This document shows positions 26,227-34,963 of a stretch of DNA of 64,000 nt, in pieces. Source of the stretch: JAICMB01 sp035295125. Its GTDB lineage: Bacteria > Acidobacteriota > Terriglobia > Bryobacterales > Bryobacteraceae. The notes below the pieces were generated by a model, which was not told where the DNA came from, ran no database searches, and saw nothing but the letters and a program-made list of their open reading frames with translations. The stretch is from positions 124,001-188,000 of the forward strand of contig DATGJP010000008.1 of NCBI GenBank assembly GCA_035295125.1. Direction: 5' to 3'. Position 1 is the stretch's first letter. The number at the start of each line of letters is the position of its first letter. The position numbers and the translations under genes are program-made.

Positions 26227-28535
26227 TCGGAGCTAATGTCCGCAAAGTCGACGGCGTAAAACTCGTCACAGGAGGCGCCGCTTTCACCGATGACATCAAC
26301 CTCCCCGGCCTGCTCTACGGGAAAATTCTGCCGAGCCCTCACGCTCACGCCCGTATCAAGCGCATCGACACCGCCAGGGCCAAGGCGCTGCCCGGAGTAC
26401 ACGCCGTTCTGACGTATAAAGACGTTCCGCGAGTGCCCCACACCACCGCTGGTCAAGCCTGGCCCGAGCCCTCTCCCTATGACACCTACCTCCTCGACTC
26501 CAAGCTCCGGTTTGTAGGCGACCGCGTCGCTGCCGTCGCCGCCGAAACCCGAGCCATCGCTGAACGCGCCATCGAGCTGATCGAAGTGGACTACGAAGTT
26601 CTGCCCGCCGTGCTCGACATGGAACAGGCGATGGCCGACGGAGCGCCTGTCATCCACGACGAGCCGGATGCAAAAAACATTCACGACGCGGCACACAACA
26701 TCGCCGGTTACATCCTGCGGCAAATCGGAGACGTAGATCAGGGTTTTCTCGAATCCGACTACATCTTCGAACGAGAATTCCGCACGGGCCGCCAGCAGCA
26801 CACGCCGCTTGAGCCGCACGTCACCATCTGCTGGCTCGACCCCGACGGCCGCCTCGTCATTCGCAGCAGTACGCAGGTCCCCTACCACTGCCGCCGCCAG
26901 GTTGCGATGATTCTGCAGATCCCCGTCAGCCAGGTGCACGTGATCAAGCCCCGCATCGGAGGCGGCTTTGGCGGTAAGCAGGAGATGCTGCTCGAAGATA
27001 TCACCGCCGCGCTCACTCTGGCCGCCAGGCGGCCCGTCAAAACCGAATACACGCGCGAAGAGGAATTCTACATGGCGCGCAGCCGCCACCCGCAGATCCT
27101 GCGGATGAAGATGGGCGTCAAACGTGACGGCACCATAGTGGCCAGCCACCTGAAAGTCATCTCCACCACGGGAGCGTACGGGAGCCACGCCACCACCGTT
27201 CAAGGCAATACCGGCAGCAAGGTGCTGCCGCTCTACCGCGCCCCGAACATCCGCTTCGAATGCCACGTGGTCTACACCAATGCGCCGGTGGCCGGAGCGT
27301 TCCGAGGCTACGGTTGCCCGCAAGGCTTCTTCGCACAGGAGAGCCTGGTCGACGAAATCTCCCACGAGCTCGGCATGGACCCGGTCGAATTTCGACGCAA
27401 AAACATGATCCGTCTCGGCGACGTCGATAAGCTCTCCGCGCAACTCGGCGAAGGCAAGGAAGGGCTGCCGCGAGTGATACGCAGTTGCGGCCTCCCGGAA
27501 TGCCTCGACCGTGGCGCGCAGGCGATCGGCTGGAGCACTAAAAAGCGCGGCCTTGGCATGGCGTGCAGCATGCAGGGCAGCGGCATTGCGGGAATCGACT
27601 GGGCTTCCGCGTTCCTCAAGATGAACGAAGACGGTTCGTTTTATCTGCAAGTGGGAGCATCCGACGTCGGGGCCGGGGCTGACACCGTCCTCTCGCAGAT
27701 CGCCGCCGAAACACTTGGCGTCACGCTGGATAAAATCATCATCACCTCGGGCGACACCGACATCACGCCCTTCGACGTGGGCGCATACGCCTCCAGCACC
27801 ACCATCATCTCCGGCGGGGCCGTAAAAAAAGCCGCCGAAAAAGTGCGCACGCAGGTGCTTGGCCTGGCGTCCAAGATGCTCGACACGCCCGCCGACCAGC
27901 TCACCTGGGCCAACAACAGCGTCTGCGCGAACGGCAAATCCGTGACCATGTCCGAAATCGCCCTCCAGGCGCTGTACCGCGAAAAATTCCAAATCATGGA
28001 CGGAGCGTCGCACTTCAACACGGACAGTCCGCCACCCTTCTGCGCGACGTTCGCCGAGGTGGAAGTTGACACCGAAACAGGGCAGGTTCACGTTCTGCAC
28101 CTCGCCAGCGCCGTCGACCTCGGCAAAGCCGTAAACCCGATGCAAGCCGAAGGTCAGGTAGAAGGCGCAGTAACGCAAGGACTCGGCTATGCGCTCACCG
28201 AGGAACTGCTCCTCGACGAAGCGGGCCATCCGCGAAACGCGAATTTTATGGACTACAAGATTTTCAGCGCGAAAGACATGCCCAAGCTTACGACCATCCT
28301 GGTGGAAACCCACGAGCCGCTAGGCCCCTACGGCGCAAAGTCTGTCTCCGAGGTCCCCATCAACGGGGTAGCCCCGGCAATCGCAAACGCCATCTTCAAC
28401 GCCACTGGAATCCGAATCACCAAACTCCCCATCCACCCCGAAGACCTAGTAACGCCGCCTTTAGGCGGTCAAAAAGTAACGCCGCCTTCAGGCGGTCGAA
28501 GCGTAACGCCGCCTTCAGGCGGTCGAAGGAATTAA
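26223..28535 (+). CDS. xdhA: Molybdenum hydroxylase large subunit (xanthine dehydrogenase/XdhD-like)
   Basis: The product has 770 residues from the ATG overlapping the Fe-S gene stop. Molybdopterin-binding blocks are visible: PRIGGGFGGKQEM, AGAFRGYGCPQGFFAQE and GSGIAGIDWASAFLKMNEDG. The catalytic glutamate is in GPYGAKSVSEVPING, where GAKSVSE rather than GAKGVGE is the form seen in the E. coli XdhD/XdhA group. It should hydroxylate a purine (hypoxanthine, xanthine or related). The last 28 or so residues (VTPPLGGQK, VTPPSGGRS, VTPPSGGRR) are a translated palindromic repeat and not part of the fold. No XdhC-type cofactor-insertion gene is in the window. Confidence 0.92.
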   Translation: MIGANVRKVDGVKLVTGGAAFTDDINLPGLLYGKILPSPHAHARIKRIDTARAKALPGVHAVLTYKDVPRVPHTTAGQAWPEPSPYDTYLLDSKLRFVGDRVAAVAAETRAIAERAIELIEVDYEVLPAVLDMEQAMADGAPVIHDEPDAKNIHDAAHNIAGYILRQIGDVDQGFLESDYIFEREFRTGRQQHTPLEPHVTICWLDPDGRLVIRSSTQVPYHCRRQVAMILQIPVSQVHVIKPRIGGGFGGKQEMLLEDITAALTLAARRPVKTEYTREEEFYMARSRHPQILRMKMGVKRDGTIVASHLKVISTTGAYGSHATTVQGNTGSKVLPLYRAPNIRFECHVVYTNAPVAGAFRGYGCPQGFFAQESLVDEISHELGMDPVEFRRKNMIRLGDVDKLSAQLGEGKEGLPRVIRSCGLPECLDRGAQAIGWSTKKRGLGMACSMQGSGIAGIDWASAFLKMNEDGSFYLQVGASDVGAGADTVLSQIAAETLGVTLDKIIITSGDTDITPFDVGAYASSTTIISGGAVKKAAEKVRTQVLGLASKMLDTPADQLTWANNSVCANGKSVTMSEIALQALYREKFQIMDGASHFNTDSPPPFCATFAEVEVDTETGQVHVLHLASAVDLGKAVNPMQAEGQVEGAVTQGLGYALTEELLLDEAGHPRNANFMDYKIFSAKDMPKLTTILVETHEPLGPYGAKSVSEVPINGVAPAIANAIFNATGIRITKLPIHPEDLVTPPLGGQKVTPPSGGRSVTPPSGGRRN
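28450..28530 (+). repeat. Three 27-base units of a palindromic repeat inside the Mo-subunit gene end
   Basis: Units start at 28450, 28477 and 28504. Each carries GCCGCCTTYAGGCGG within a 27-base period, so exactly nine codons are added per unit and the reading frame is kept. Single copies of the same element occur at 36190-36210 and, inverted, at 63927-63946. Confidence 0.9.
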
Positions 28536-28539
28536 CCCC

Positions 28540-29775
28540 ATGATGCAAGCCGTCCTCCCCGACACCCTCAACCGCGAGCGCCTCGCCGCCCTGGCGCAAT
28601 CCTACGAACCCGACATCGTTCGTTTCCTCCGCGACCTCATCGCCATCCCCGCCGAAAGCTGTCAGGAAGGCCCCGTCATCCAACGCATCCGCCAGGAAAT
28701 GGAGAATGTGGGTTTCGACGAGGTCCGCATCGATCCGATGGGCAACATCCTCGGCCGCATCGGCTCCGGCAAAAAGATCATCATGATGGACTCCCACACC
28801 GACACCGTCGGCGTCGGCGATCCCAAGGAATGGGGTTGGGACCCGCATCGGGGCAAGGTCGAAGACGGCTACGTCTGGGGACGCGGAGCTTGCGATCAAC
28901 GTGCCGGCATGGCCAGCATGGTCTACGCCGGCAAAATGATTCAGGAACTCGGCCTTCACGACGACTACACGCTTTACGTCGTCGGCTCCGTGCAGGAAGA
29001 AGACTGCGACGGCCTCTGCTGGCTCTACATCCTGAAAGAAGACGGCATCCGTCCCGACTGCGTCGTCATCACCGAGCCAACCAACCTGGGCATCTACCGG
29101 GGCCACCGCGGCCGCATGGAAATAGAGCTCCACTTGCGCGGCCGCTCCTGTCACGCCAGCGCCCCCGAACGCGGCGACAACCCTGTCTACAGAATGACGC
29201 GCATCATCCAGGAGGTCGAGAATCTGAACGCCCGCCTTCGCCAGGACTACTTCCTCGGCAAAGGCACTATAGCCGTCACGCAGATCCGCTCGCTCTCCCC
29301 GTCGCTCTGCGCCGTCCCCGGGGCCTGCGCAATCCATCTCGACCGCCGCCTCACCGCCGGTGAAACGAAGGAAAGCGCCCTTGCAGAAGTGCGAACCCTC
29401 CCCGGCGCCGAACACGCCGAAATCGACGTCCTGACCTACGAAACCCCGAGCTACACCGGCCTCCGCTATCCGATGGAGAAATACTACCCGACGTGGGTTC
29501 TCGATCCATCACATCCTCTGGCGATCGCCGCCGTCTCGACCTTCTGCCAACTGTGGGATCGCAGCCCGCACATCGATAAGTGGACCTTCAGCACAAACGG
29601 TGTCGCGACCATGGGCCTCATGGGAGTCCCGACCATCGGCTTCGGTCCCGGGGAAGAAGAAGTCGCACACAGCGTCCTCGAGCGCGTCCCGATCCGTCAC
29701 CTGGTCGACGCCGCACAGTTCTACGCCGCGTTCCCGCTGAACTACCTGGCGACGATACGCAAGTCCAATGGCTGA
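28540..29775 (+). CDS. ygeY: YgeY-type M20 peptidase-family amidohydrolase
   Basis: The product has 411 residues. M20 zinc ligands are visible in MMDSHTDTVGVGD, GRGACDQRAGMASM, VQEEDCDG and FGPGEEEVAHS. The sequence follows E. coli YgeY, an enzyme of the anaerobic purine/urate cluster thought to hydrolyse a ureido-type intermediate. The dimerisation lid domain is normal (HRGRMEIELHLRGRSCHAS). The start is 4 bases after the hydroxylase stop, and its last 8 bases overlap ygfK, so translation is probably coupled. The exact substrate in this organism is inferred from the neighbours. Confidence 0.9.
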   Translation: MMQAVLPDTLNRERLAALAQSYEPDIVRFLRDLIAIPAESCQEGPVIQRIRQEMENVGFDEVRIDPMGNILGRIGSGKKIIMMDSHTDTVGVGDPKEWGWDPHRGKVEDGYVWGRGACDQRAGMASMVYAGKMIQELGLHDDYTLYVVGSVQEEDCDGLCWLYILKEDGIRPDCVVITEPTNLGIYRGHRGRMEIELHLRGRSCHASAPERGDNPVYRMTRIIQEVENLNARLRQDYFLGKGTIAVTQIRSLSPSLCAVPGACAIHLDRRLTAGETKESALAEVRTLPGAEHAEIDVLTYETPSYTGLRYPMEKYYPTWVLDPSHPLAIAAVSTFCQLWDRSPHIDKWTFSTNGVATMGLMGVPTIGFGPGEEEVAHSVLERVPIRHLVDAAQFYAAFPLNYLATIRKSNG

Positions 29776-31648
29776 GCTTGTGCCCGTCCCGCTCGCATTG
29801 CTTTTGCGGCGGGCCTTTCTCGAACTCGATCGGGAAGGCAAAATCTTCGACCTGCCCCAAACCAAATTCTTCCGTGGCTATCCCGATCTCGATCTGTCCG
29901 TAGAATTCCACGGGCGGCGCGCATCCACGCCTCTGGGTCCGGCAGCAGGTCCTCACGGCCAACTGGCGCAGAACATTGTCCTGTCCTGGTTGGGCGGAGC
30001 ACGCATCATCGAGCTGAAGACCGTTCAGATCCTCGACGAACTCGACATTCCGCGCCCTTGCATCGACGCCACGAACGTCGGCTACAACGTCGAGTGGTCG
30101 CAAGAGCTGAGACTGGAGCAGTCCCTGCGCGAATACGTCAAGGCGTCGATGTTTCTGGATGTTCTCAAGGCCTCGCAGCGTCTCGGCGGCAACATCCCAA
30201 CCGACACAATATTCGACATGAGTGTCGGATACAACCTCGACGGAATTCGTTCACCGCGTGTCCGCTCCTGGATCGCATCGATGAAGAATGCGTCGTCGAT
30301 CATCGACGAGTTGCGCCCGGAACTCTCCGCCGAATACCGCGATCTCCCGTTTCAGAACTGCATCAGCGACAGCATCAGTCTGTCCACCTTCCACGGCTGC
30401 CCCGCAAACGAAATCGAGGGAATAGTCGAATTCCTGGTAGCCGAGATGGGCTGCAACGTCTGTGTCAAGCTGAATCCAACCCTGCTGGGCCGGGATGAAA
30501 TCAGCCATATCCTTCACGACGCCCTCGGCTATCACGAGATCCTGCTGCACCCTCCCGCCTTCGACAATGACCTGCAATTCGACGAAGCAATCGACCTGAT
30601 CCCGCGGCTGCAACGCACCGCCTCCAGGCACGCCAGGAGTTTCTCCCTAAAAGTCTGCAACACCCTGGTAGTGAAAAACCACAAGCACCTCCTAAGCGGC
30701 GATGTGATGTACATGTCTGGGCCCCCGCTCCACCCCATCGCCCTCAGGTTGGCGCAGAAGGTGGGGCAGGCCTTCAGCATGCCCATGTCCTTCTCCGGAG
30801 GACTGGACGCGCACAACATTGCCGCAACTGTAGCGATGGGCTTCGTCCCGGTAACCACGTGCACCGACCTGCTTCGCCCTGGCGGTTATTCAAGACTAAT
30901 CAAATACCTGGATAATCTCGCCGACAGGATGCGCGAGCGTCAAGTAACGACGATCTCAGATTTCGTTCTCAGCCACGACCAGCTAAGCCTCTTCGAGCAA
31001 GCGCTGGCGAATCCCCGTTACACCCAGGCCCACAACAAAGCAGTCCCACGGAAAATTGGCACCAGTCTCTGGCTTTACGACTGCATCAATTGCGACAAAT
31101 GCATCCCTGTGTGCCCCAACGATGCCAACTTCGCCTACGAGACTGAGCCGGCAACCATCGCATACGACAACTTCCAACTGGAATCCGATGACCTGATCCG
31201 ATTCCCGGGAGGAGTCCTGCGAATCTTCAAAGCCCACCAACTCGCCAATTACGCCGACATCTGCAACGATTGTGGAAACTGCAACATATTCTGCCCCGAA
31301 GACGGAGGCCCGCAACACGCCAAGCCTTGCTTCTTCAGTACGCTGGAAACCTACCAAAAGCACGCAATCCAAGACGGCTTCCACGTCAACGGCAACACCA
31401 TCCATGGAACGATCGACGGTGCGTCCTACGTCCTGACGCGACAGGCCGAAACTGCGCTCCTCCAGCAGGGCGACACCGAAATCGAAATCCGCCTGGCCGA
31501 CAACACGCCCATCCGCTGGAGCAAACCCGTCACCCTCGACCTGCTCCCATTTCTCAAACTGAAGATGCTCCTCGAATCGATCAATAACCCAAACCACGTG
31601 CATTTCGCCAACGCCGCGACTCTGCAGGAGACCGCCACCAATGCTTAA
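29768..31648 (+). CDS. ygfK: Short YgfK-like flavin/iron-sulfur protein lacking the GltD-like module
   Basis: The product has 626 residues. The N-terminal 410 residues follow the dihydroorotate-dehydrogenase-like barrel of YgfK (STPLGPAAGPHGQLAQNIVL, DMSVGYNLDGI, STFHGCP, VKLNPTLLGRDE, TTCTDLLRPGGYSRL). The C-terminal ferredoxin part has CINCDKCIPVCP from Cys439 and CNDCGNCNIFCP from Cys499, two 4Fe-4S sites. E. coli YgfK is about 1030 residues because a glutamate-synthase-beta-like FAD/NADPH module lies between these parts. Here that module is absent and the join is clean. YgfK is implicated in urate or purine reduction, so electrons must come from another source. It overlaps both neighbours by 8 bases. 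Confidence 0.87.
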   Translation: MAELVPVPLALLLRRAFLELDREGKIFDLPQTKFFRGYPDLDLSVEFHGRRASTPLGPAAGPHGQLAQNIVLSWLGGARIIELKTVQILDELDIPRPCIDATNVGYNVEWSQELRLEQSLREYVKASMFLDVLKASQRLGGNIPTDTIFDMSVGYNLDGIRSPRVRSWIASMKNASSIIDELRPELSAEYRDLPFQNCISDSISLSTFHGCPANEIEGIVEFLVAEMGCNVCVKLNPTLLGRDEISHILHDALGYHEILLHPPAFDNDLQFDEAIDLIPRLQRTASRHARSFSLKVCNTLVVKNHKHLLSGDVMYMSGPPLHPIALRLAQKVGQAFSMPMSFSGGLDAHNIAATVAMGFVPVTTCTDLLRPGGYSRLIKYLDNLADRMRERQVTTISDFVLSHDQLSLFEQALANPRYTQAHNKAVPRKIGTSLWLYDCINCDKCIPVCPNDANFAYETEPATIAYDNFQLESDDLIRFPGGVLRIFKAHQLANYADICNDCGNCNIFCPEDGGPQHAKPCFFSTLETYQKHAIQDGFHVNGNTIHGTIDGASYVLTRQAETALLQQGDTEIEIRLADNTPIRWSKPVTLDLLPFLKLKMLLESINNPNHVHFANAATLQETATNA

Positions 31649-32648
31649 GACAGCGCTTTTTAAAGGACGAGACTGGATCACCACACAGGAATGGAGCAAC
31701 GCCGAGCTCAACGTCATGCTCGACGTGGCCGCCGACCTGAAGTGTAAATTCAAGCGCCGCGTCCCGCATCGCCACCTGCCTGATCAAACCATCTTCCTGA
31801 CGTTCTTCGACAAGTCGACGCGCACGCGTAACTCCTTCGAAGCGGGCATGACGCAGCTCGGCGGCCACGCGCACTTCCTCACCGCTGACGTTATGCAGGT
31901 TTCCCACGGCGAGAGCGCCAAGGACACCGGGATAATCCTTTCCAGTTACGGGCACGGCATCGCCATCCGTCACGACCTGATCCCGGGCGAAGGCAACGCC
32001 TACATGCGCGAGGTCGCGAAATGGGCGGAAGCGCCCGTCATCAACATGCAATGCGACGTCGACCATCCCTGCCAGACGCTTGCCGACCTCATGACCATTC
32101 GCGAACAGCGCGGGCGCGACCTGCGCGGTCTGAAGATCGCGGTCACGTGGGCCTACGCGCCGAGCTACGCCAAGCCGCTCTCGGTGCCCCAGGGCCTGAT
32201 CATGCTGATGCCTCGCTTCGGCATGGATGTAGTGCTCGCACACCCGCCCGAGTACGGTCTCATGCCGGAGACGATGCAAGCCGCGCGCAAAAATGGCAAC
32301 TTCCGAGTCGTCGACAGCATGGAAGAAGCCTTCGAGGACGCCGACGTGGTCATCCCTAAGAGCTGGGGCTGCCTGGACACCATGGGCTCGAACCCCGCCG
32401 AATCGTTGCGCATCGCCAAGCAGTACACCCACTGGATCTGCAACGCCGAGCGCATGAAACTGGCCAAGCCAGACGTGCTCTACATGCACCCGCTGCCCGC
32501 CGATCGCGGCAACGAAGTGACCGACGAAGTGATCGACGGCCCCAACTCGGTCGTTTACACCGAAGCGGAGAACCGCCTGCACACAGCGAAGTCCATCATG
32601 GCACTGACTATGTCCGACCACGAAATCGAATACGAAGATGCCGGATAA
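31641..32648 (+). CDS. ygeW: YgeW-type carbamoyltransferase
   Basis: The product has 335 residues. The carbamoyl-phosphate site is FFDKSTRTRNSFE (Ser59), with HPCQTLADL and a later HPLPADRGNEV loop. The block AVTWAYAPSYAKPLSVPQG and RFGMDVVLAHP match YgeW rather than ornithine or aspartate carbamoyltransferase. YgeW of E. coli has HCLP where this has HPLP. In the cluster it is thought to work in the phosphorolytic direction, giving carbamoyl phosphate from a ureido compound, which the next gene turns into ATP, ammonia and CO2. It overlaps ygfK by 8 bases. Confidence 0.9.
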   Translation: MLKTALFKGRDWITTQEWSNAELNVMLDVAADLKCKFKRRVPHRHLPDQTIFLTFFDKSTRTRNSFEAGMTQLGGHAHFLTADVMQVSHGESAKDTGIILSSYGHGIAIRHDLIPGEGNAYMREVAKWAEAPVINMQCDVDHPCQTLADLMTIREQRGRDLRGLKIAVTWAYAPSYAKPLSVPQGLIMLMPRFGMDVVLAHPPEYGLMPETMQAARKNGNFRVVDSMEEAFEDADVVIPKSWGCLDTMGSNPAESLRIAKQYTHWICNAERMKLAKPDVLYMHPLPADRGNEVTDEVIDGPNSVVYTEAENRLHTAKSIMALTMSDHEIEYEDAG

Positions 32649-32706
32649 TTCTGCAGGTTTTCCAGCACAGGAATACTCTCCGGTTGCGGCTATGCGGCTT
32701 GGTGGG

Positions 32707-32724
32707 GCAGGCGGTTTCGCCTGC
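32707..32724. repeat. Dispersed palindrome, family B copy 2
   Basis: The same GCAGGCG-GTTT-CGCCTGC hairpin as at 24843-24860, here in the 129-base gap between ygeW and carbamate kinase, the widest gap inside the operon. Confidence 0.75.
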
Positions 32725-32777
32725 CCGTTTGACACGCCGTCTATCGCGCGGCGCGGAACCCTGCCCAGGACGAATCC

Positions 32778-33722
32778 ATGGCACGCATCCTCGTAGTCGC
32801 ATTGGGCGGTAACGCCATCACGCGGCCCGGCGAACCCGGCACGATCCCGCAGCAGTTCGAACACACCGCCGAGACGCTAAATCATCTGGCGCCGCTCTTT
32901 CACAGCGATTACGGCATCGTCATCACACACGGGAACGGTCCGCAAATCGGCAACATCCTGATCCGCGTCGAAGAAGGCGAGCGCCGGGTGCCGCGACTGC
33001 CTCTCGACACCTGCGTATCCGATTCGCAAGGCGGCATGGGCTACATGATCCAACGTCTCGCCCTGGAAATGTTCCGCCGTCAGAACATCCGCCGCGGCGT
33101 TGCGACCCTTATCACGCAGGTCCTGGTGGATGAAAACGACCCCGACCTCTCGAATCCAAGCAAGCCCATCGGATCCTTCTACGGCCCTGCCGAGCACGAC
33201 CAGATCGTTCTTGAAAGACCGCATTGGGTCCTGCGTGAAGTTGAGCCGAATCGCTGGAGGCGCGTTGTAGCGTCGCCGCGGCCGGTGAAGATACTGGAGA
33301 AAGAGGCCGTTGCCCGGCTCGTACACGACGGGGTTGTCGTCATCGCGTGCGGAGGCGGCGGAATTCCCGTGGCCTGGGAAGGCGATCGCCTCACCGGCGT
33401 CGAAGGCGTCATCGACAAGGATCGCGTCTCTGGACTGCTGGCGCACGATCTGTTCGCCGAAAAGCTGATCATCGTGACGTCTGTCGACCGCGCCGCGATC
33501 CGCTTCGGCCGGCCCGACCAGAGCTGGCTGGACAGAATCACGGTCGACGAAGCCCGCCAACACCTTTGGGCCGGTGAGTTTCCTACCGGCTCCATGGGCC
33601 CCAAAATCGAAGCCGGAATCGCTTTCGTCGAGCAGGGCGGCGAAGAGTGCATCATCACTTCCACGGAGCAGGTCGCCCGCGCGCTCCGCGGTGAAGCCGG
33701 AACCCACATTGTGGCCGCATGA
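32778..33722 (+). CDS. arcC: Carbamate kinase
   Basis: The product has 314 residues. Family motifs are VALGGNAI at the N-terminus, VITHGNGPQIGNIL, SQGGMGYMIQ, ACGGGGIPV and the C-terminal GSMGPKIEAGIAFVE. The enzyme makes ATP and carbamate from carbamoyl phosphate and ADP, the energy-yielding step that pairs with the upstream carbamoyltransferase; it stands in the place of YqeA in E. coli. It is separated from ygeW by a palindromic repeat, and its stop overlaps the ssnA start (ATGA). Confidence 0.94.
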   Translation: MARILVVALGGNAITRPGEPGTIPQQFEHTAETLNHLAPLFHSDYGIVITHGNGPQIGNILIRVEEGERRVPRLPLDTCVSDSQGGMGYMIQRLALEMFRRQNIRRGVATLITQVLVDENDPDLSNPSKPIGSFYGPAEHDQIVLERPHWVLREVEPNRWRRVVASPRPVKILEKEAVARLVHDGVVVIACGGGGIPVAWEGDRLTGVEGVIDKDRVSGLLAHDLFAEKLIIVTSVDRAAIRFGRPDQSWLDRITVDEARQHLWAGEFPTGSMGPKIEAGIAFVEQGGEECIITSTEQVARALRGEAGTHIVAA

Positions 33723-34954
33723 TCCTCACCAATGCCCGCATCCTGACCTTCGACGGCGCAAATCGGGTGCTGAACCACGGCAGTGTCGAGATCGCGTCTA
33801 ACGGCACCATCGCATCGGTTTCCACAAAGAAGGCTGACGGTGTGGACCTGGGCGGCCGTCTTCTGATGCCCGCGCTAATCAACTGCCACTCGCATCTCTA
33901 CGGAACCCTCGCGCGCGGCATTTCCCTCCCGGGCCCGGCGCCCCGAAATTTCCCTCAAATCCTGAAGAAGCTCTGGTGGCGTCTCGATCGGGCTTTGACG
34001 CCGGAAGACGTCTACTATAGTGCGCTAGTTGGACTGATCGATTCGGCTAAGAACGGCGTCGGCACCGTCATCGATCATCACTCCAGCCCAAGCGCCTGCA
34101 CCGGCAGCCTCGATCTGATCGAAAAAGCCTTCCAGGATGTCGGCCTCCGGGGAGCCACCTGCTACGAAACCAGCGATCGCAACGGCCGCAAGAGCACCGG
34201 CGAAGCCATCCGCGAAAACGTCCGATTCATCGAAGCCCGGCGAACCGACTCGCTCGTCCAAGCTGCTTTCGGCCTGCACGCTGCGTTCACGCTTAGCGAT
34301 CACACGCTGCAAGCCTGCCGCGAAGCATGCGACTCGTTTCACGTCCACGTCGCCGAGGACCGCTGCGACCGGGGAGCCGTCCGGCGCCTTGCCAAACTCG
34401 GCATTCTCAACGAACGCACTATCGCTGCGCACTGCGTTCACGTAACCGCCGCCGAGCGCAAGCTCCTCTCGAGCACCGGTGCGAACGTAGTTCACAACCC
34501 GCAGTCGAACTGCAACAACGCAGTGGGTGCAGCGCGCCTTCCGGAACTGTTCCACGACAAAGTCCTGGTCGGCCTCGGCTCCGACGGCTACTCGCCCCGC
34601 CTCTGGGACGAATTCAAAACCGCCTTGCACATTCAGAAGGACCCCAAAGCAGTCTTCGCCGCCGCTTTCCTGAACAACCGAACCATCCTCAAAAAGATCT
34701 GGGGTTTCGACGTCGGTCGAATCGAACGAGGCGCCAACGCCGACCTCCTCGTACTCGACTATTTCCCGCCAACCCCGATCGACTCTTCGAATCTGCTCGG
34801 TCACGCCCTCTTCGGCCTGTCCAACGCCCCAGTCGACTCCCTGCTGGTAAACGGCCAATGGGTCGTGCTAGACAAGCACTGCGTGAGCATCGACGAGCGC
34901 CAGATCGCCGAAAAGGCCGCCGCCTGCGCTCGCAAACTGTGGGAGAGAATCTAA
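33719..34954 (+). CDS. ssnA: SsnA-type aminohydrolase
   Basis: This 411-residue amidohydrolase has metal ligands in INCHSHLYGTLARGI, FHVHVAED and GLGSDGYSP. The runs LKKLWWRLDRALTPEDVYYS, VIDHHSSPSACTGSLDLI and GATCYETSDRNGRKS follow E. coli SsnA closely. SsnA belongs to the urate/purine cluster and is thought to act on a heterocyclic urate-derived intermediate. It is clearly different from the 8-oxoguanine-deaminase-like gene at the front of the operon, so the operon has two amidohydrolases but no HyuA-type hydantoinase. Confidence 0.9.
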   Translation: MILTNARILTFDGANRVLNHGSVEIASNGTIASVSTKKADGVDLGGRLLMPALINCHSHLYGTLARGISLPGPAPRNFPQILKKLWWRLDRALTPEDVYYSALVGLIDSAKNGVGTVIDHHSSPSACTGSLDLIEKAFQDVGLRGATCYETSDRNGRKSTGEAIRENVRFIEARRTDSLVQAAFGLHAAFTLSDHTLQACREACDSFHVHVAEDRCDRGAVRRLAKLGILNERTIAAHCVHVTAAERKLLSSTGANVVHNPQSNCNNAVGAARLPELFHDKVLVGLGSDGYSPRLWDEFKTALHIQKDPKAVFAAAFLNNRTILKKIWGFDVGRIERGANADLLVLDYFPPTPIDSSNLLGHALFGLSNAPVDSLLVNGQWVVLDKHCVSIDERQIAEKAAACARKLWERI

Positions 34955-34963
34955 AGGAGACCA

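Noticed and set aside
26043..28313. A 756-codon open frame on the minus strand across the Mo-subunit gene
   Set aside because: It is antisense to a clearly conserved gene, rich in His, Val and Gly as expected from a GC-rich shadow frame, and has no family motifs.
28450..28530. Short CRISPR array
   Set aside because: Only three units, adjoining with no unique spacers, and the core is a palindrome found elsewhere singly.
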